From Enterocloster clostridioformis (GTDB taxonomy: Bacteria; Bacillota; Clostridia; Lachnospirales; Lachnospiraceae), in assembly GCF_020297485.1 (NCBI RefSeq), contig NZ_JAIWZC010000001.1, positions 4,464,001 through 4,528,000 on the forward strand: 64,000 bases of DNA, read 5' to 3'. The translations under genes were made by a program, and so were the position numbers. The notes beneath the pieces are model-generated. The model searched no databases. It was not told the origin of the DNA and worked only from the letters and a program-made list of their open reading frames with translations. Every line of letters begins with the position of its first letter. Position 1 is the first letter of the stretch. Below, piece after piece: positions 41,884-50,610 of the stretch.

Positions 41884-43041
41884 TCAAGCAGAGCGGGACC
41901 GGGGATAAAGGCCATGCCTTATCCTTGTCCTTTTGTATAATTCATCCAGAGGAACCCGTTCATGTTTATGGTACAGCTCTAGAAAGACCATTTCATGTCT
42001 GCAGTTTGGGCATTGCAGGGGGTCGTACCCCATGGTAAGAAGGAAAAGCTTACGCCAGGTGTTGAAATCGAGGAGAATCCTGTGTTTGGATTTTGGGACT
42101 GCTTTATGGAGCTGATTGTCAATCTCCCGGTGTCTGGCATAAAGCCCATAGTACCGGGTCATCTTGAAGTTTTTTTCAGGTATATGCAGAATGAGCAGCT
42201 TAATGAAATCAATGGCGGGAAGAGTCTTTTTTACAAAAGAGTTGTCTTCATGCTTATTGTAATGGAAAGTCACCATCTCCCCATCGTAGGAATCAATCCT
42301 GGAAAGAGCAATGACAGGGCGGCCAAGATAACGGCTGACATATTTAATAATGGATTTTGGGTCGCAAAGATTGGGCTTGGCATAAACGTAGAATCCATTT
42401 CTGTCCCTATGGTAAACGGCGGCTTTCATCTTTTTAAAAGAGGGACCGATGCGTTTTTCCAGTTTATTTAACAAAACAGTCTGAAAGGATTTACGGAGGT
42501 AGGAATAATTGAAATATGTGACCTTGCGCCAGACACCATCATCAGAAAACCCGCCTTCGGTAAGGAGACAGTGGATGTGTGGATTCCAACCGAGAGGGCG
42601 ACCGAAGGTATGAAGGACACAGATAAACCCAGGGACAAAGTTTTTGGATTTGTTCAGGGAGAAAAAATATTCTTTGATGACATCAGAAACAGCCTCGAAA
42701 AGGCAGTTAAGCAGAGTGCGGTCTTCGAGGAAAAAGCGGCGGAGGGATTCGTCAATGGTGAAGACGAGATGGCGATGGGTACACTGTATTAATTTAAAAG
42801 ACATAGCGGCAGACCTGTCATTGGAATACTTAGCGCCGCAGGAGGGGCAAAACTTGGAGTGGCAGCGGAAAGGAACGAACTTGAGGTTACCGCAATGGGG
42901 ACAGCCATACATGGCGCCACCATAAGAAGGATCCCCGCAGTTAATGACCTTATCAATGTTTTCCATGACGACAGGTCTGGGTTTTATATCGTATTCAATG
43001 ATTTCGTAATAGTCTCTGAGCATCTTCTGAATCACATTCAT
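41884..43041 (-). CDS. IS91-family HUH transposase
   Basis: This rolling-circle transposase has 385 residues. An N-terminal zinc-binding part (YGCPHCGNLKFVPFRCHSKFCPSCG) is followed by the HUH metal motif in NPHIHCLLTEGG and the tyrosine region KYVSRYLGRPVIA. A C-terminal CPNCRHEMVF adds more cysteines. This is the standard IS91/ISCR layout and length. Element ends could not be fixed; a CCCCTCATGAATGAGGGG palindrome at 43087-43104, beyond the gene start, is a candidate terminal hairpin. It lies between the two paralogous NlpC/P60 genes. Confidence 0.88.
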   Translation of the reverse strand: MNVIQKMLRDYYEIIEYDIKPRPVVMENIDKVINCGDPSYGGAMYGCPHCGNLKFVPFRCHSKFCPSCGAKYSNDRSAAMSFKLIQCTHRHLVFTIDESLRRFFLEDRTLLNCLFEAVSDVIKEYFFSLNKSKNFVPGFICVLHTFGRPLGWNPHIHCLLTEGGFSDDGVWRKVTYFNYSYLRKSFQTVLLNKLEKRIGPSFKKMKAAVYHRDRNGFYVYAKPNLCDPKSIIKYVSRYLGRPVIALSRIDSYDGEMVTFHYNKHEDNSFVKKTLPAIDFIKLLILHIPEKNFKMTRYYGLYARHREIDNQLHKAVPKSKHRILLDFNTWRKLFLLTMGYDPLQCPNCRHEMVFLELYHKHERVPLDELYKRTRIRHGLYPRSRSA

Positions 43042-43247
43042 GAGATTATTATGGAATAAAATGACGCAAAAAACAAGCCCTAATTCCCCTCATGAATGAG
43101 GGGCTAGGGGAGTTGAGGTGCCGAAGGCACTTTCTTGCTGTCCGGGCCGGCAGGGGAGTCATTTAAGGGCAGGATTTCATTTTAATTCAAAATTACTACA
43201 TAAAATGTTAAAAATAATGAAGGAAGTATTAAATATGTCTAAAATTG

Positions 43248-43275
43248 TTGACGTAGCACAAAATTGTGATATAAT
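43248..43275 (+). promoter_or_regulatory. Promoter of the second NlpC/P60 gene
   Basis: TTGACG and TATAAT with a 16-nt spacer lie in an AT-rich leader, 85 nt before the start codon. The rest of 43042-43247 holds the IS91 edge palindrome and a GTGCC/GGCAC hairpin; no gene is seen. Confidence 0.75.
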
Positions 43276-43359
43276 ACATTCGTAATGAATGTAACAATTA
43301 TGTAATAAATAAATCTCCGGCTACATTCAGTATAAAACCATGATGGGAGAGTTTCTTCA

Positions 43360-44082
43360 ATGAGAAAAATGTTAGGCAGCCTTTTAAAGGCAGGAGCTGT
43401 ATGCGGGATGCTGATGGTCATGAATCCATTTACTTCCCTGGCTGCAATCGGTCCTGGATTCACAGCAGGTACATACGTTGCCACTATTACAGCGGAGAGC
43501 GTCAACATTAACAAAAGCCAGGACAGTGAAGAAGTACTGATGACAGCCAAGACAGGGAATGTATATGAAGTTCTGGAGGATATGGGAAACGGATGGATGA
43601 AGGTTCGGGTCAATGACTCCGAAGGATTTTTGCCTGTATCCGGTAATGCTACCGTGGAGCAGGTAGGAGAAAATGAGATGGCAGAGGTACAGCAGGATGC
43701 CGTTGAGTCTTCAGATACATATAAGCGCCAGCAGGTGGTGAATTACGCCATGCAGTTTGTAGGCGGAAGATACAAGTACGGCGGCAGCGACCCGCGTACA
43801 GGGACGGACTGTTCCGGATTTACCAGATACGTGCTGCAGAATTCAGCAGGCATATCCATGAACCGCTCTTCCGGCGGACAAGCCCAGCAGGGAATTGCCA
43901 TCAGCGCTGACCAGATGCGGCCCGGAGATTTGATTTTTTACGGAAGCGGAAGAAGTATCAACCACGTAGCCATGTATATTGGCAACGGACAGATTGTTCA
44001 TGCTTCAACAGAGAGGACAGGCATTACAGTGTCCAACTGGGATTACAGGAATCCGGTGAAGATAGTGAATGTGCTAGGATAG
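43360..44082 (+). CDS. Secreted SH3-NlpC/P60 cell-wall hydrolase (second paralogue)
   Basis: This 240-residue exported hydrolase is built like the first: signal peptide (ending FTSLA), SH3 domain (ATITAESVNINKS to SGNATVEQ) and NlpC/P60 domain with catalytic TDCSGFTRY and SINHVAMYIGNG. Many stretches (VVNYAMQFVGGRYKYGG) match the upstream protein, so they are duplicates. It has its own promoter. The first paralogue and this one probably stood next to each other before the intron and IS91 element inserted between them. Confidence 0.87.
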   Translation: MRKMLGSLLKAGAVCGMLMVMNPFTSLAAIGPGFTAGTYVATITAESVNINKSQDSEEVLMTAKTGNVYEVLEDMGNGWMKVRVNDSEGFLPVSGNATVEQVGENEMAEVQQDAVESSDTYKRQQVVNYAMQFVGGRYKYGGSDPRTGTDCSGFTRYVLQNSAGISMNRSSGGQAQQGIAISADQMRPGDLIFYGSGRSINHVAMYIGNGQIVHASTERTGITVSNWDYRNPVKIVNVLG

Positions 44083-44103
44083 GATTTTCAATATAAATAA
44101 GCA

Positions 44104-44131
44104 GGGCCTGCCGGAGTAATCCGGCGGGCCC
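44104..44131 (+). terminator. Terminator of the second NlpC/P60 gene
   Basis: GGGCCTGCCGGA and TCCGGCGGGCCC pair around GTAA, then CTTGTGCTG follows. The GC-rich stem is strong but the T-run is poor. Confidence 0.7.
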
Positions 44132-44232
44132 TTGTGCTGTCCGGCGGGCCTGGATTAAAGGACATAAAAAGGAACGTTTACCCGCGTTTTGCGGCTGAAG
44201 TCAAGGAGAATTAAAAGGAAGTAACAGCAAAG

Positions 44233-44333
44233 AGAAGTCTCCGGATAGGGGAGCTATCCGGGGACTTCTCAAGGGGAGTATAAATAATTAATAAGGATGA
44301 GGTCATGGTTTAAGGGAAACCATTTTACCTCAT
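44233..44333. repeat. Two further long inverted repeats in the intergenic region
   Basis: AGAAGTCTCCGGATAG pairs with CTATCCGGGGACTTCT (44233-44269). ATGAGGT-C-ATGGTTT pairs with AAACCAT-TTT-ACCTCAT (44297-44333). Neither is followed by a T-run on the plus strand. They may be parts of an untranslated RNA or old element ends; no gene is seen in 44083-44394. Confidence 0.5.
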
Positions 44334-44394
44334 ATTATTTATAATATATTTTATGGAAAAAAGCAACCTTTTTCATCAGCAACGGTAAATTAAT

Positions 44395-44482
44395 TTGATA
44401 TGACGAATGTCCACTCCATCCAGACAGACCGCCCCTGCAGAAACTTCATAAAATCTCGGTATCAGACTGCACAGAGTTGTAT
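44395..44482 (-). pseudogene. ABC exporter nucleotide-binding domain, short remnant
   Basis: About 29 codons read TTLCSLIPRFYEVSAGAV and then LDGVDIRHIKL, the region just after Walker A in MsbA/MdlB-type ABC exporters. The Walker A itself and everything downstream are missing. It lies just outside the left end of the IS256-type element, whose insertion or a related deletion probably destroyed the gene. Confidence 0.5.
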
Positions 44483-44583
44483 CCACTAACATACCGCTGA
44501 GAGTATGAAAGTTTTTCTGTAAATAGCTATTAAGCATTAGGTCTTCTATGATAAAATCTATTATCATAAGGAGGCCTATTATT

Positions 44584-45828
44584 ATGGCAAGAAGAGAAAA
44601 ACAGCCCGTACACAAAGTAGTCATGACGGAGGGGAAAAGGAACATCGTCCATCAGCTCCTGGAAGAGTATGACATCCAGACTGCGGAGGATATCCAGGAA
44701 GCCCTCAAAGACCTGCTGGGGAGCACCCTGAAGGAGATGATGGAAGCGGAGATGGATGAGCATCTCGGCTATGGGAGGTCAGAACGGTCGGATTCGGATG
44801 ATTACCGCAATGGCTACAAGCCCAAGCGGATCAACAGCAGCTTCGGGAGCATGGACATCCAGGTGCCCCAGGACAGGAAGTCCACGTTTGAACCCCAGGT
44901 GGTAAGAAAGCGCCAGAAGGACATTTCCGGCATTGACCAGAAGATCATATCCATGTATGCAAAAGGCATGACAACCCGCCAAATCTCGGATACCTTGATG
45001 GACATTTATGGTTTTGAGGCTTCGGAAGGGTTCATCTCGGACGTGACGGACAAGATACTGCCGCAGATTGAAGACTGGCAGAACCGCCCGCTGGAGGAAG
45101 TCTATCCCGTGGTCTACATCGACGCAATCCATTATTCCGTGCGGGAGGACGGGGTAATCCGCAAGCTTGCCGCCTATGTCATCCTCGGCCTTACGCTGGA
45201 AGGTAAAAAGGAAGTCCTGAGCATACAGATCGGGGAGAATGAAAGCTCCAAGTACTGGCTCTGCGTTCTGAACGAGTTGAAGAACCGCGGTGTGAAGGAT
45301 ATCCTCATTCTCTGCTCGGACGGGCTCACGGGCATTAAGGAAGCCATAACGGCGGCATTCCCGAAGACGGAGCAGCAGCGCTGCATCGTACATATGGTAC
45401 GGAACACGCTGAAATACGTCTCCGACAAGGACCGGAAAGCATTTGCCACGGACCTGAAAACCATCTACCATGCCGCAAACGAGGAAAAGGCGCTGGAGGC
45501 GCTGGAGAAGGTGACGGAAAAGTGGACGCCAAAGTACCCCAACTCAATGAAACGCTGGCATGACAACTGGGATGTGGTATCCCCCATCTTCAAGTTTTCC
45601 ATGGAGGTCAGGAAGGTGATCTATACTACCAACGCGATCGAGAGCCTCAACTCTACCTACCGGAAGCTCAACCGCCAGCGGAGCGTGTTCCCGGGCAGCA
45701 CGGCGCTCTTAAAGGCTCTGTACCTGGCCACGTTCGAGGCGACGAAGAAGTGGACCATGCCCATCCGCAACTGGGGGCAGGTCTATGGGGAACTGTCCAT
45801 TATGTACGAAGGCAGACTGCCGGAATAA
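44584..45828 (+). CDS. IS256-family (Mutator-type) transposase
   Basis: This 414-residue DDE transposase has catalytic acids in VVYIDAIHYSVRED, LILCSDGLTGIKEA and IESLNSTYRKLNRQR, with the IS256 C(2)H-like QQRCIVHMVRNTLKYV. The start at 44584 (MARREKQP) follows AAGGAGG; the longer reading begins in the inverted repeat. Length and motifs are complete, so it may be active. Confidence 0.92.
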   Translation: MARREKQPVHKVVMTEGKRNIVHQLLEEYDIQTAEDIQEALKDLLGSTLKEMMEAEMDEHLGYGRSERSDSDDYRNGYKPKRINSSFGSMDIQVPQDRKSTFEPQVVRKRQKDISGIDQKIISMYAKGMTTRQISDTLMDIYGFEASEGFISDVTDKILPQIEDWQNRPLEEVYPVVYIDAIHYSVREDGVIRKLAAYVILGLTLEGKKEVLSIQIGENESSKYWLCVLNELKNRGVKDILILCSDGLTGIKEAITAAFPKTEQQRCIVHMVRNTLKYVSDKDRKAFATDLKTIYHAANEEKALEALEKVTEKWTPKYPNSMKRWHDNWDVVSPIFKFSMEVRKVIYTTNAIESLNSTYRKLNRQRSVFPGSTALLKALYLATFEATKKWTMPIRNWGQVYGELSIMYEGRLPE

Positions 45829-45873
45829 GAGCGCACAGGCATAGGTGTACACCTATCCGGAAAGGAGCTTTCC

Positions 45874-46086
45874 ATGTATGGATTTTCAAAATACGATGCT
45901 CAGGACAGGTACGACAGCTATAATACTGTACAGGTGAAGTTAAAACTGAATATGAAGACAGATGCAGATATCCTGGCCTGGGTCAGACAGCACAAATATG
46001 GCAGGGACACTTCCGTCCAAGGGGCCATCAAGGCCCTGATACGGGAAGACATCGCCAGAGGCCAGGCCGATGGGACACAAGGTTAA
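45874..46086 (+). CDS. Small ribbon-helix-helix-like protein carried by the IS256 element
   Basis: This 70-residue protein has an aromatic N-terminus (MYGFSKYDAQDRYDSYNT), a beta-like VQVKLKL stretch and two helices (TDADILAWVRQHKYG, VQGAIKALIREDIAR). This matches the size and pattern of ribbon-helix-helix DNA-binding proteins. CCGGAAAGGAG precedes the ATG. It follows the transposase by 45 nt and overlaps the convergent next gene by 4 nt. A role in controlling transposition or target choice is a guess. Confidence 0.6.
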   Translation: MYGFSKYDAQDRYDSYNTVQVKLKLNMKTDADILAWVRQHKYGRDTSVQGAIKALIREDIARGQADGTQG

Positions 46087-46358
46087 TCCCTCTGCATTTT
46101 ACATTCGTTGGCTGTCTGCAGCTCTGACAGGGATTCCATGATAGACAGGTAATCGATCCCCTCCACAACAGTCCCTGTGCCAGGGTCAAACAGTTCATCG
46201 TCTGCGGTGGCTTTCGGGTCATAGGATTTCAGTTCACTGTCATACCAGCTATAGATATCACTGTATAAGTCGGCTGCATGATCCAGCAGGGACTGCAGTC
46301 CATTGATCTTTGCCCTGATATCTTCAGGTACAAAGGGATCGTCTGTTTTTAGCTTCAT
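46083..46358 (-). CDS. Acidic helical protein of unknown function carried by the IS256 element
   Basis: This 91-residue cytoplasmic protein starts MKLKTDDPFVPEDIRAKING and is mostly predicted helix, with many Asp/Glu and Tyr residues. CAGGAGGTGTGCC precedes the ATG. It converges with the ribbon-helix-helix-like gene and lies inside the transposon ends. A hairpin (AAAGGTAGGTGG/CCACCTACCTTT, 46453-46485) lies upstream of it, near the right end. I do not recognise a family. Confidence 0.55.
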   Translation of the reverse strand: MKLKTDDPFVPEDIRAKINGLQSLLDHAADLYSDIYSWYDSELKSYDPKATADDELFDPGTGTVVEGIDYLSIMESLSELQTANECKMQRD

Positions 46359-46452
46359 GGCACACCTCCTGATGTTTTCCTGTAAGAAGTGTACCATAAT
46401 TTGATGGGATTTTCCAATACATCTTGACAGAATCCAAAAGCATCCGTATAGT

Positions 46453-46485
46453 AAAGGTAGGTGGTCACGACATCCACCTACCTTT
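46453..46485. terminator. Perfect hairpin near the right transposon end
   Basis: AAAGGTAGGTGG and CCACCTACCTTT pair perfectly around a 9-nt loop; CTCATT follows on plus and ACTATAC on minus. It may stop transcription coming from the AraC side into the element. Confidence 0.65.
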
Positions 46486-46538
46486 CTCATTAACTTATCA
46501 TAGAAGATCTCAATTTACAGACTTTTTTTCATACTCTC

Positions 46539-47444
46539 CTAAAAATTCTTGTGCTCCTCTTTTTTTGTTTTAACTACCAAACAGTTTTTTTCATCCTTGT
46601 ACGTGCTCGGACTCATTCCAAAATGCTGCTTGAATACTTTGGAAAACGCAAGCTGATCCGTATAGCCTACCGCATTTGCTACTGCGCTGATGGATATATC
46701 TTGTTTTTTTAAAAGCACCTTTGCTTTTTCCATTCGCAGATTCACCAGGAATTCCTGTGGGGAACATCCAAACGTCTTCTTGAAGCTACTTGCAAGGTAA
46801 CTTCTGTTTACACCAATATAATCTGCCAGTTCATTGATTTTTAGGCGTTCATTATAGTGATAGGTGATATACTCCATCGCATGTTGTGCATACAGCGCAC
46901 CAGAATAATGATGAACCGTATTGGCTCCCCTTGCCGTTTGCTGATAATCACCGATCAATTCTGCGAGAACAAGTCGAAGGAAAGCATTTCGCCTTAATTC
47001 ATTGGCATAGGTCAATTGGTGGGCTTCCAGCATCTGACTGATGTACGTCCACACCTTCTCTACACAGTTAATCTTACGAACCGGATTTTTCAGGCTAAAA
47101 CCTGCACTACTGACATATTCCTCCGCATTAATTCCGATAAATCCGACCCACATATAACACCATGGTTCTTCCCAATCCGCTTCATACCACGCTTCCACTC
47201 CGGGAGGCAAGAAGAATGCATCGCCAGCTTTCAATTGGTATACCTTTTTATTGATTTCCAGGGTACCCTTTCCCTTCTGAATCACGTGCAATACACTGGA
47301 CGCTCTTTGATTCGGACCGAACCTGTGGGCTGGGTTACAAGATTCCCACCCGCAGTACGTCAGGCACAGTTCAAGTGAACCTTCCTGCATATCCCCGAGA
47401 CATTTATATGTTGCTGAATTCGTAAATTCTATTGTATGATTCAA
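46539..47444 (-). CDS. AraC-family regulator of the alpha-galactoside cluster
   Basis: This 301-residue MsmR/RafR-type regulator has an N-terminal cupin sugar-sensing part (FLPPGVEAWYEADWEEPWC) and a C-terminal double helix-turn-helix: LKINELADYIGVNRSYLASSF, then ISISAVANAVGYTDQLAFS. FKQHFGMSPSTYK ends the domain. A TTG start after AAGGAG is preferred over an upstream ATG that overlaps alpha-galactosidase. It is the last gene of the minus-strand cluster and likely activates it in response to melibiose or raffinose. Its stop codon touches the transposon end. Confidence 0.85.
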   Translation of the reverse strand: MNHTIEFTNSATYKCLGDMQEGSLELCLTYCGWESCNPAHRFGPNQRASSVLHVIQKGKGTLEINKKVYQLKAGDAFFLPPGVEAWYEADWEEPWCYMWVGFIGINAEEYVSSAGFSLKNPVRKINCVEKVWTYISQMLEAHQLTYANELRRNAFLRLVLAELIGDYQQTARGANTVHHYSGALYAQHAMEYITYHYNERLKINELADYIGVNRSYLASSFKKTFGCSPQEFLVNLRMEKAKVLLKKQDISISAVANAVGYTDQLAFSKVFKQHFGMSPSTYKDEKNCLVVKTKKEEHKNF

Positions 47445-47472
47445 TGCATCTTCTCCTTTACACAAACAGAAG

Positions 47473-49695
47473 TTATTTTTCAGCCTCCTTGAGTACATAA
47501 ATCAACGACGCGAAATCTCCTCCTTTTTTATTTAAACGCTCTCTGTCCAAAGGTATTCCGACATACATGAGTTCATCACCATACGCCTGATATATGGTTT
47601 CTTCACATTGTACATCATAGAGTCTTTCTTTGTCCAACCCTTGAAGCTTTAAACGCAGCCAAGACGCATTTACTTTATTCAACTTTTGATAAAATCCGGC
47701 AATCGCTTGTTTTTTGTCCTGTGAAACTACCATCCATGCTGTATCATTTCCCTCAAACGGGCTGCGTAATCTGTAGAAATCGCCATCCATTTGAATCAAT
47801 TCTCTGTTCTCCTTCATGAATTCAATCTGTTCTTTGACCATCTCCATCTCTCTATCACTTAACAAATTGAGATCCAATTCATACCCGAATGTGCCAAAAT
47901 ATGCAACATTTGCTCTTGTTGAAAGCGGAGTAACTCTGTAAAGCTGATGATTCGGCACTGCGGATACATGGGTCCCCATACTTACAATTGGATATACATA
48001 GGAAGTTCCATACTGAATTTTTGTTCTTTCATTGCCATCTGTGTCATCACTTGTCCATGTCTGTGGAGCAAAGTACAACATCGCCGGGTCAAATCTTGCA
48101 CCTCCACTTGCGCAGGATTCAAAGAGAATTTCCGGAAATTCTGTTGTAAGCCTTGTATATAAATCATACACTCCAAGGATATATTTATGCATGACTTCCC
48201 CTTGCGAAGAAGCATCCAATCCTCTGCTATACGGTTCTGTCATATACCGATTCATATCCCATTTGATGTAAGAGATTGAAGACTCCCGGATGATTTTGGA
48301 AACCATCGCGTAAATGTAATCCACTACCTCCTTTCTGGAGAAATCTAATACATGCTGATGTCTGGAATGCGATTCAAACCGCTCCGGAACCCCTATGATC
48401 CAATCAGGATGTGCCCGATACAAGTCACTGTCTTTATTTACCATCTCAAGCTCTACCCAAAGACCAAATTTTAACCCCATTTCTTCCACTTTGTGAGAGA
48501 GTCCTGAGATACCATCCGGCAGTTTTTCCAGATTCACATACCAGTCACCTAACCCTCTGTAATCATCATTTCGGGTACCAAACCATCCATCATCCAAAAC
48601 AAAAAGCTCTACCCCTGCTTCTTTTGCCTTTGCCGCAATATTTAGTATTTTCTCTTCATTGAAATCAAAATAGGTAGCTTCCCAGTTATTTAGAAGAATC
48701 GGTCGCGCCTGATCTCTCCACATCCCTCGCATCAACCGTTTCCGGTACAATTTGTGATACGTCTGGCTCATCTTGTTTAATCCCTGACTGCTGTAGACCA
48801 TAACAACTTCCGGTGTCTGAAACTCTTCCCCTGCGCTCAATTCCCAGTGGAATCCTTCTGGATGAATTCCCATCATAACTCTGGTTATATCAAAAGTTGA
48901 AACCTCTGTTTGCGCCAGAAAATTTCCACTGTAAACAAGACTGAACCCATATACATCTCCCTGCTCTTCTGTTGTGTGAGGCCGCTTCAGCGCAAGGAAC
49001 GGATTGTGCTCTGCACTACTACATGTCCCGGTCAGACTCTGTACCGCCTGAATTCCCATTTCCAACTTCCTGTTTTTCACATAACGCTCTCTGGCCCAAG
49101 CGCCGGAAAGATGCACCATTTCATAGTCCATATCCGGAAATTCTACACTTGCACTCATCGCACGTTCCAGTACGATTTTCTGATTTCCTTTCTGAACAAT
49201 CCTGCTATTTCTTGTAAGAACGGGCATCTCTGCAAATACTGTATAAGAAAGCACCAGATCGGTATCCATAAGAGAATCATGAAGCAGAATCTCTAATGTC
49301 TGTGCCTCCTCGTCGTTTTCAGTATAAACAGCCGGTAACGGTGTAAGGTTTTTTTTGCCACCATAGATTTCATGTGACCGATAGGTGAAATTTACAATTC
49401 TGCTTCCATTTTCTTGTCTTACCGACAATGCGGGACTTCTGTAATCCCCTGTCCCATATACCGGATATTCCTGCTTTGTGTAATGCATAGACAGCGTTCC
49501 CGGTTCCGGTATGCAAATCGACATATGCGAACGTATACATTCTTCGTGAAGATAAGTAAAATCTTCTTTATCCCGAACCGCCTTTCCATAGTACAGGTTC
49601 TCCAGTTGACCATTCTCCATAATATGGATAATATAACTCACTTCTTTGTTGAAAATGTGAAATGTTTTTGTTTTTTCATGATACTTTATCGCCAT
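47473..49695 (-). CDS. GH36 alpha-galactosidase
   Basis: This enzyme splits terminal alpha-1,6-galactose from melibiose, raffinose and stachyose in the cytoplasm. The 740 residues match clostridial and streptococcal Aga/RafA. NWEATYFDFNE and LDDGWFGTRNDD mark the barrel start. The nucleophile Asp is in IKWDMNRYM (about residue 478) and the acid/base Asp in SDDTDGNERT (about residue 549). No signal peptide is present. AAGGAGAG precedes the ATG. It lies between the transporter genes and the AraC regulator. The sequence is complete. Confidence 0.93.
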   Translation of the reverse strand: MAIKYHEKTKTFHIFNKEVSYIIHIMENGQLENLYYGKAVRDKEDFTYLHEECIRSHMSICIPEPGTLSMHYTKQEYPVYGTGDYRSPALSVRQENGSRIVNFTYRSHEIYGGKKNLTPLPAVYTENDEEAQTLEILLHDSLMDTDLVLSYTVFAEMPVLTRNSRIVQKGNQKIVLERAMSASVEFPDMDYEMVHLSGAWARERYVKNRKLEMGIQAVQSLTGTCSSAEHNPFLALKRPHTTEEQGDVYGFSLVYSGNFLAQTEVSTFDITRVMMGIHPEGFHWELSAGEEFQTPEVVMVYSSQGLNKMSQTYHKLYRKRLMRGMWRDQARPILLNNWEATYFDFNEEKILNIAAKAKEAGVELFVLDDGWFGTRNDDYRGLGDWYVNLEKLPDGISGLSHKVEEMGLKFGLWVELEMVNKDSDLYRAHPDWIIGVPERFESHSRHQHVLDFSRKEVVDYIYAMVSKIIRESSISYIKWDMNRYMTEPYSRGLDASSQGEVMHKYILGVYDLYTRLTTEFPEILFESCASGGARFDPAMLYFAPQTWTSDDTDGNERTKIQYGTSYVYPIVSMGTHVSAVPNHQLYRVTPLSTRANVAYFGTFGYELDLNLLSDREMEMVKEQIEFMKENRELIQMDGDFYRLRSPFEGNDTAWMVVSQDKKQAIAGFYQKLNKVNASWLRLKLQGLDKERLYDVQCEETIYQAYGDELMYVGIPLDRERLNKKGGDFASLIYVLKEAEK

Positions 49696-49760
49696 AATTC
49701 TCTCCTTGTTTAAAAAAAGGCTGACGTAATCACTGTTACGCCAGCCAAAAATGTCTACGG

Positions 49761-50600
49761 TTATAATTTACCACCGCTGGTAGCAATTCCTTCAATAAAT
49801 TGTTTCTGGAAAATCACATAAATGATAATCATCGGTACACATGCAATCAAAGACGCTGCCATCAGTTCCGGGAACTTCGCTACATACTGTCCCTGCATCT
49901 TTGCCAGTGCAGAGGAAAGAACTAACATGTCTTTGTCTGTATTAACAATCATCGGCCACATCAGGTCTTTGAATGCAAAAACTGCTGTAAAAATTCCAAG
50001 TGCCACCATGCCAGATCTCGTCAGCGGTGCCATGATATAAAGAAAGGTTTGACCGATGTTACATCCATCCAGTCTAGCCGCTTCTTCCAGATCATTTGGC
50101 AACCCCATATATCCCTGACGCAAAAGGAACGTTCCAAATGCTGTTACCATACCTGGGAATACCAATGCAAAAATGGTATTCAGCATCCCCATTTTACTAA
50201 TCATCAGATACTGCGGAATAATGAAAATTTGCACTGGAACCATCATCTGAAACAATACCAATGAGAAACAAAAGTTCCTTCCTTTAAAGTGAAGCCTTGC
50301 AAATGCATACCCTGCCATCGTTGCCGTCAAAACCGCACATAAAACACGGAAGAGGATTAACAGAAATGTGTTTTTATACAGCATCAGGAAGTTCATATTA
50401 TTCAAAACTGCTGCGAACGCCTCTGTTCTCCATAACTTTGGAAAAATTACAAAAGGATTAATTGCGGTGGCTTCTGTGACCGATTTAAAAGATGTCAGTA
50501 TCATCCATAAAAAGGGGACCATCATCGTAATCGATATAAGAACCAATACAATGTGTATTACAATTGTAGATATTTTTCTTTTTGTTTCCATACTAGCCAT
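49761..50600 (-). CDS. Alpha-galactoside ABC transporter permease, MsmG type
   Basis: This 279-residue membrane subunit has six helices. The EAA loop reads EEAARLDGCNIGQTFLYIMAP and the end reads FQKQFIEGIATSGGKL, as expected of the family. The start MASMETKRKI follows GGGGGGCAGA and was chosen over an upstream ATG within the neighbouring gene region. It works with the next permease to import raffinose-type sugars. Confidence 0.88.
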   Translation of the reverse strand: MASMETKRKISTIVIHIVLVLISITMMVPFLWMILTSFKSVTEATAINPFVIFPKLWRTEAFAAVLNNMNFLMLYKNTFLLILFRVLCAVLTATMAGYAFARLHFKGRNFCFSLVLFQMMVPVQIFIIPQYLMISKMGMLNTIFALVFPGMVTAFGTFLLRQGYMGLPNDLEEAARLDGCNIGQTFLYIMAPLTRSGMVALGIFTAVFAFKDLMWPMIVNTDKDMLVLSSALAKMQGQYVAKFPELMAASLIACVPMIIIYVIFQKQFIEGIATSGGKL

Positions 50601-50610
50601 TCTGCCCCCC

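Larger units (their letters stand above)
44499..46538 (+). mobile_element. IS256-type transposon with terminal inverted repeats and two passenger genes
   Basis: The left end (44499-44554) reads GAGAGTATGAAA...TCTGTAAAT...TCTTCTATGATAA. The right end (46538-46495, minus strand) reads the same three blocks in order with a shorter spacer between the last two. These imperfect inverted repeats enclose the transposase, a 70-residue and a 91-residue gene, giving about 2.04 kb. No target duplication is seen at the borders. The right end abuts the stop codon of the AraC gene exactly. Confidence 0.7.
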
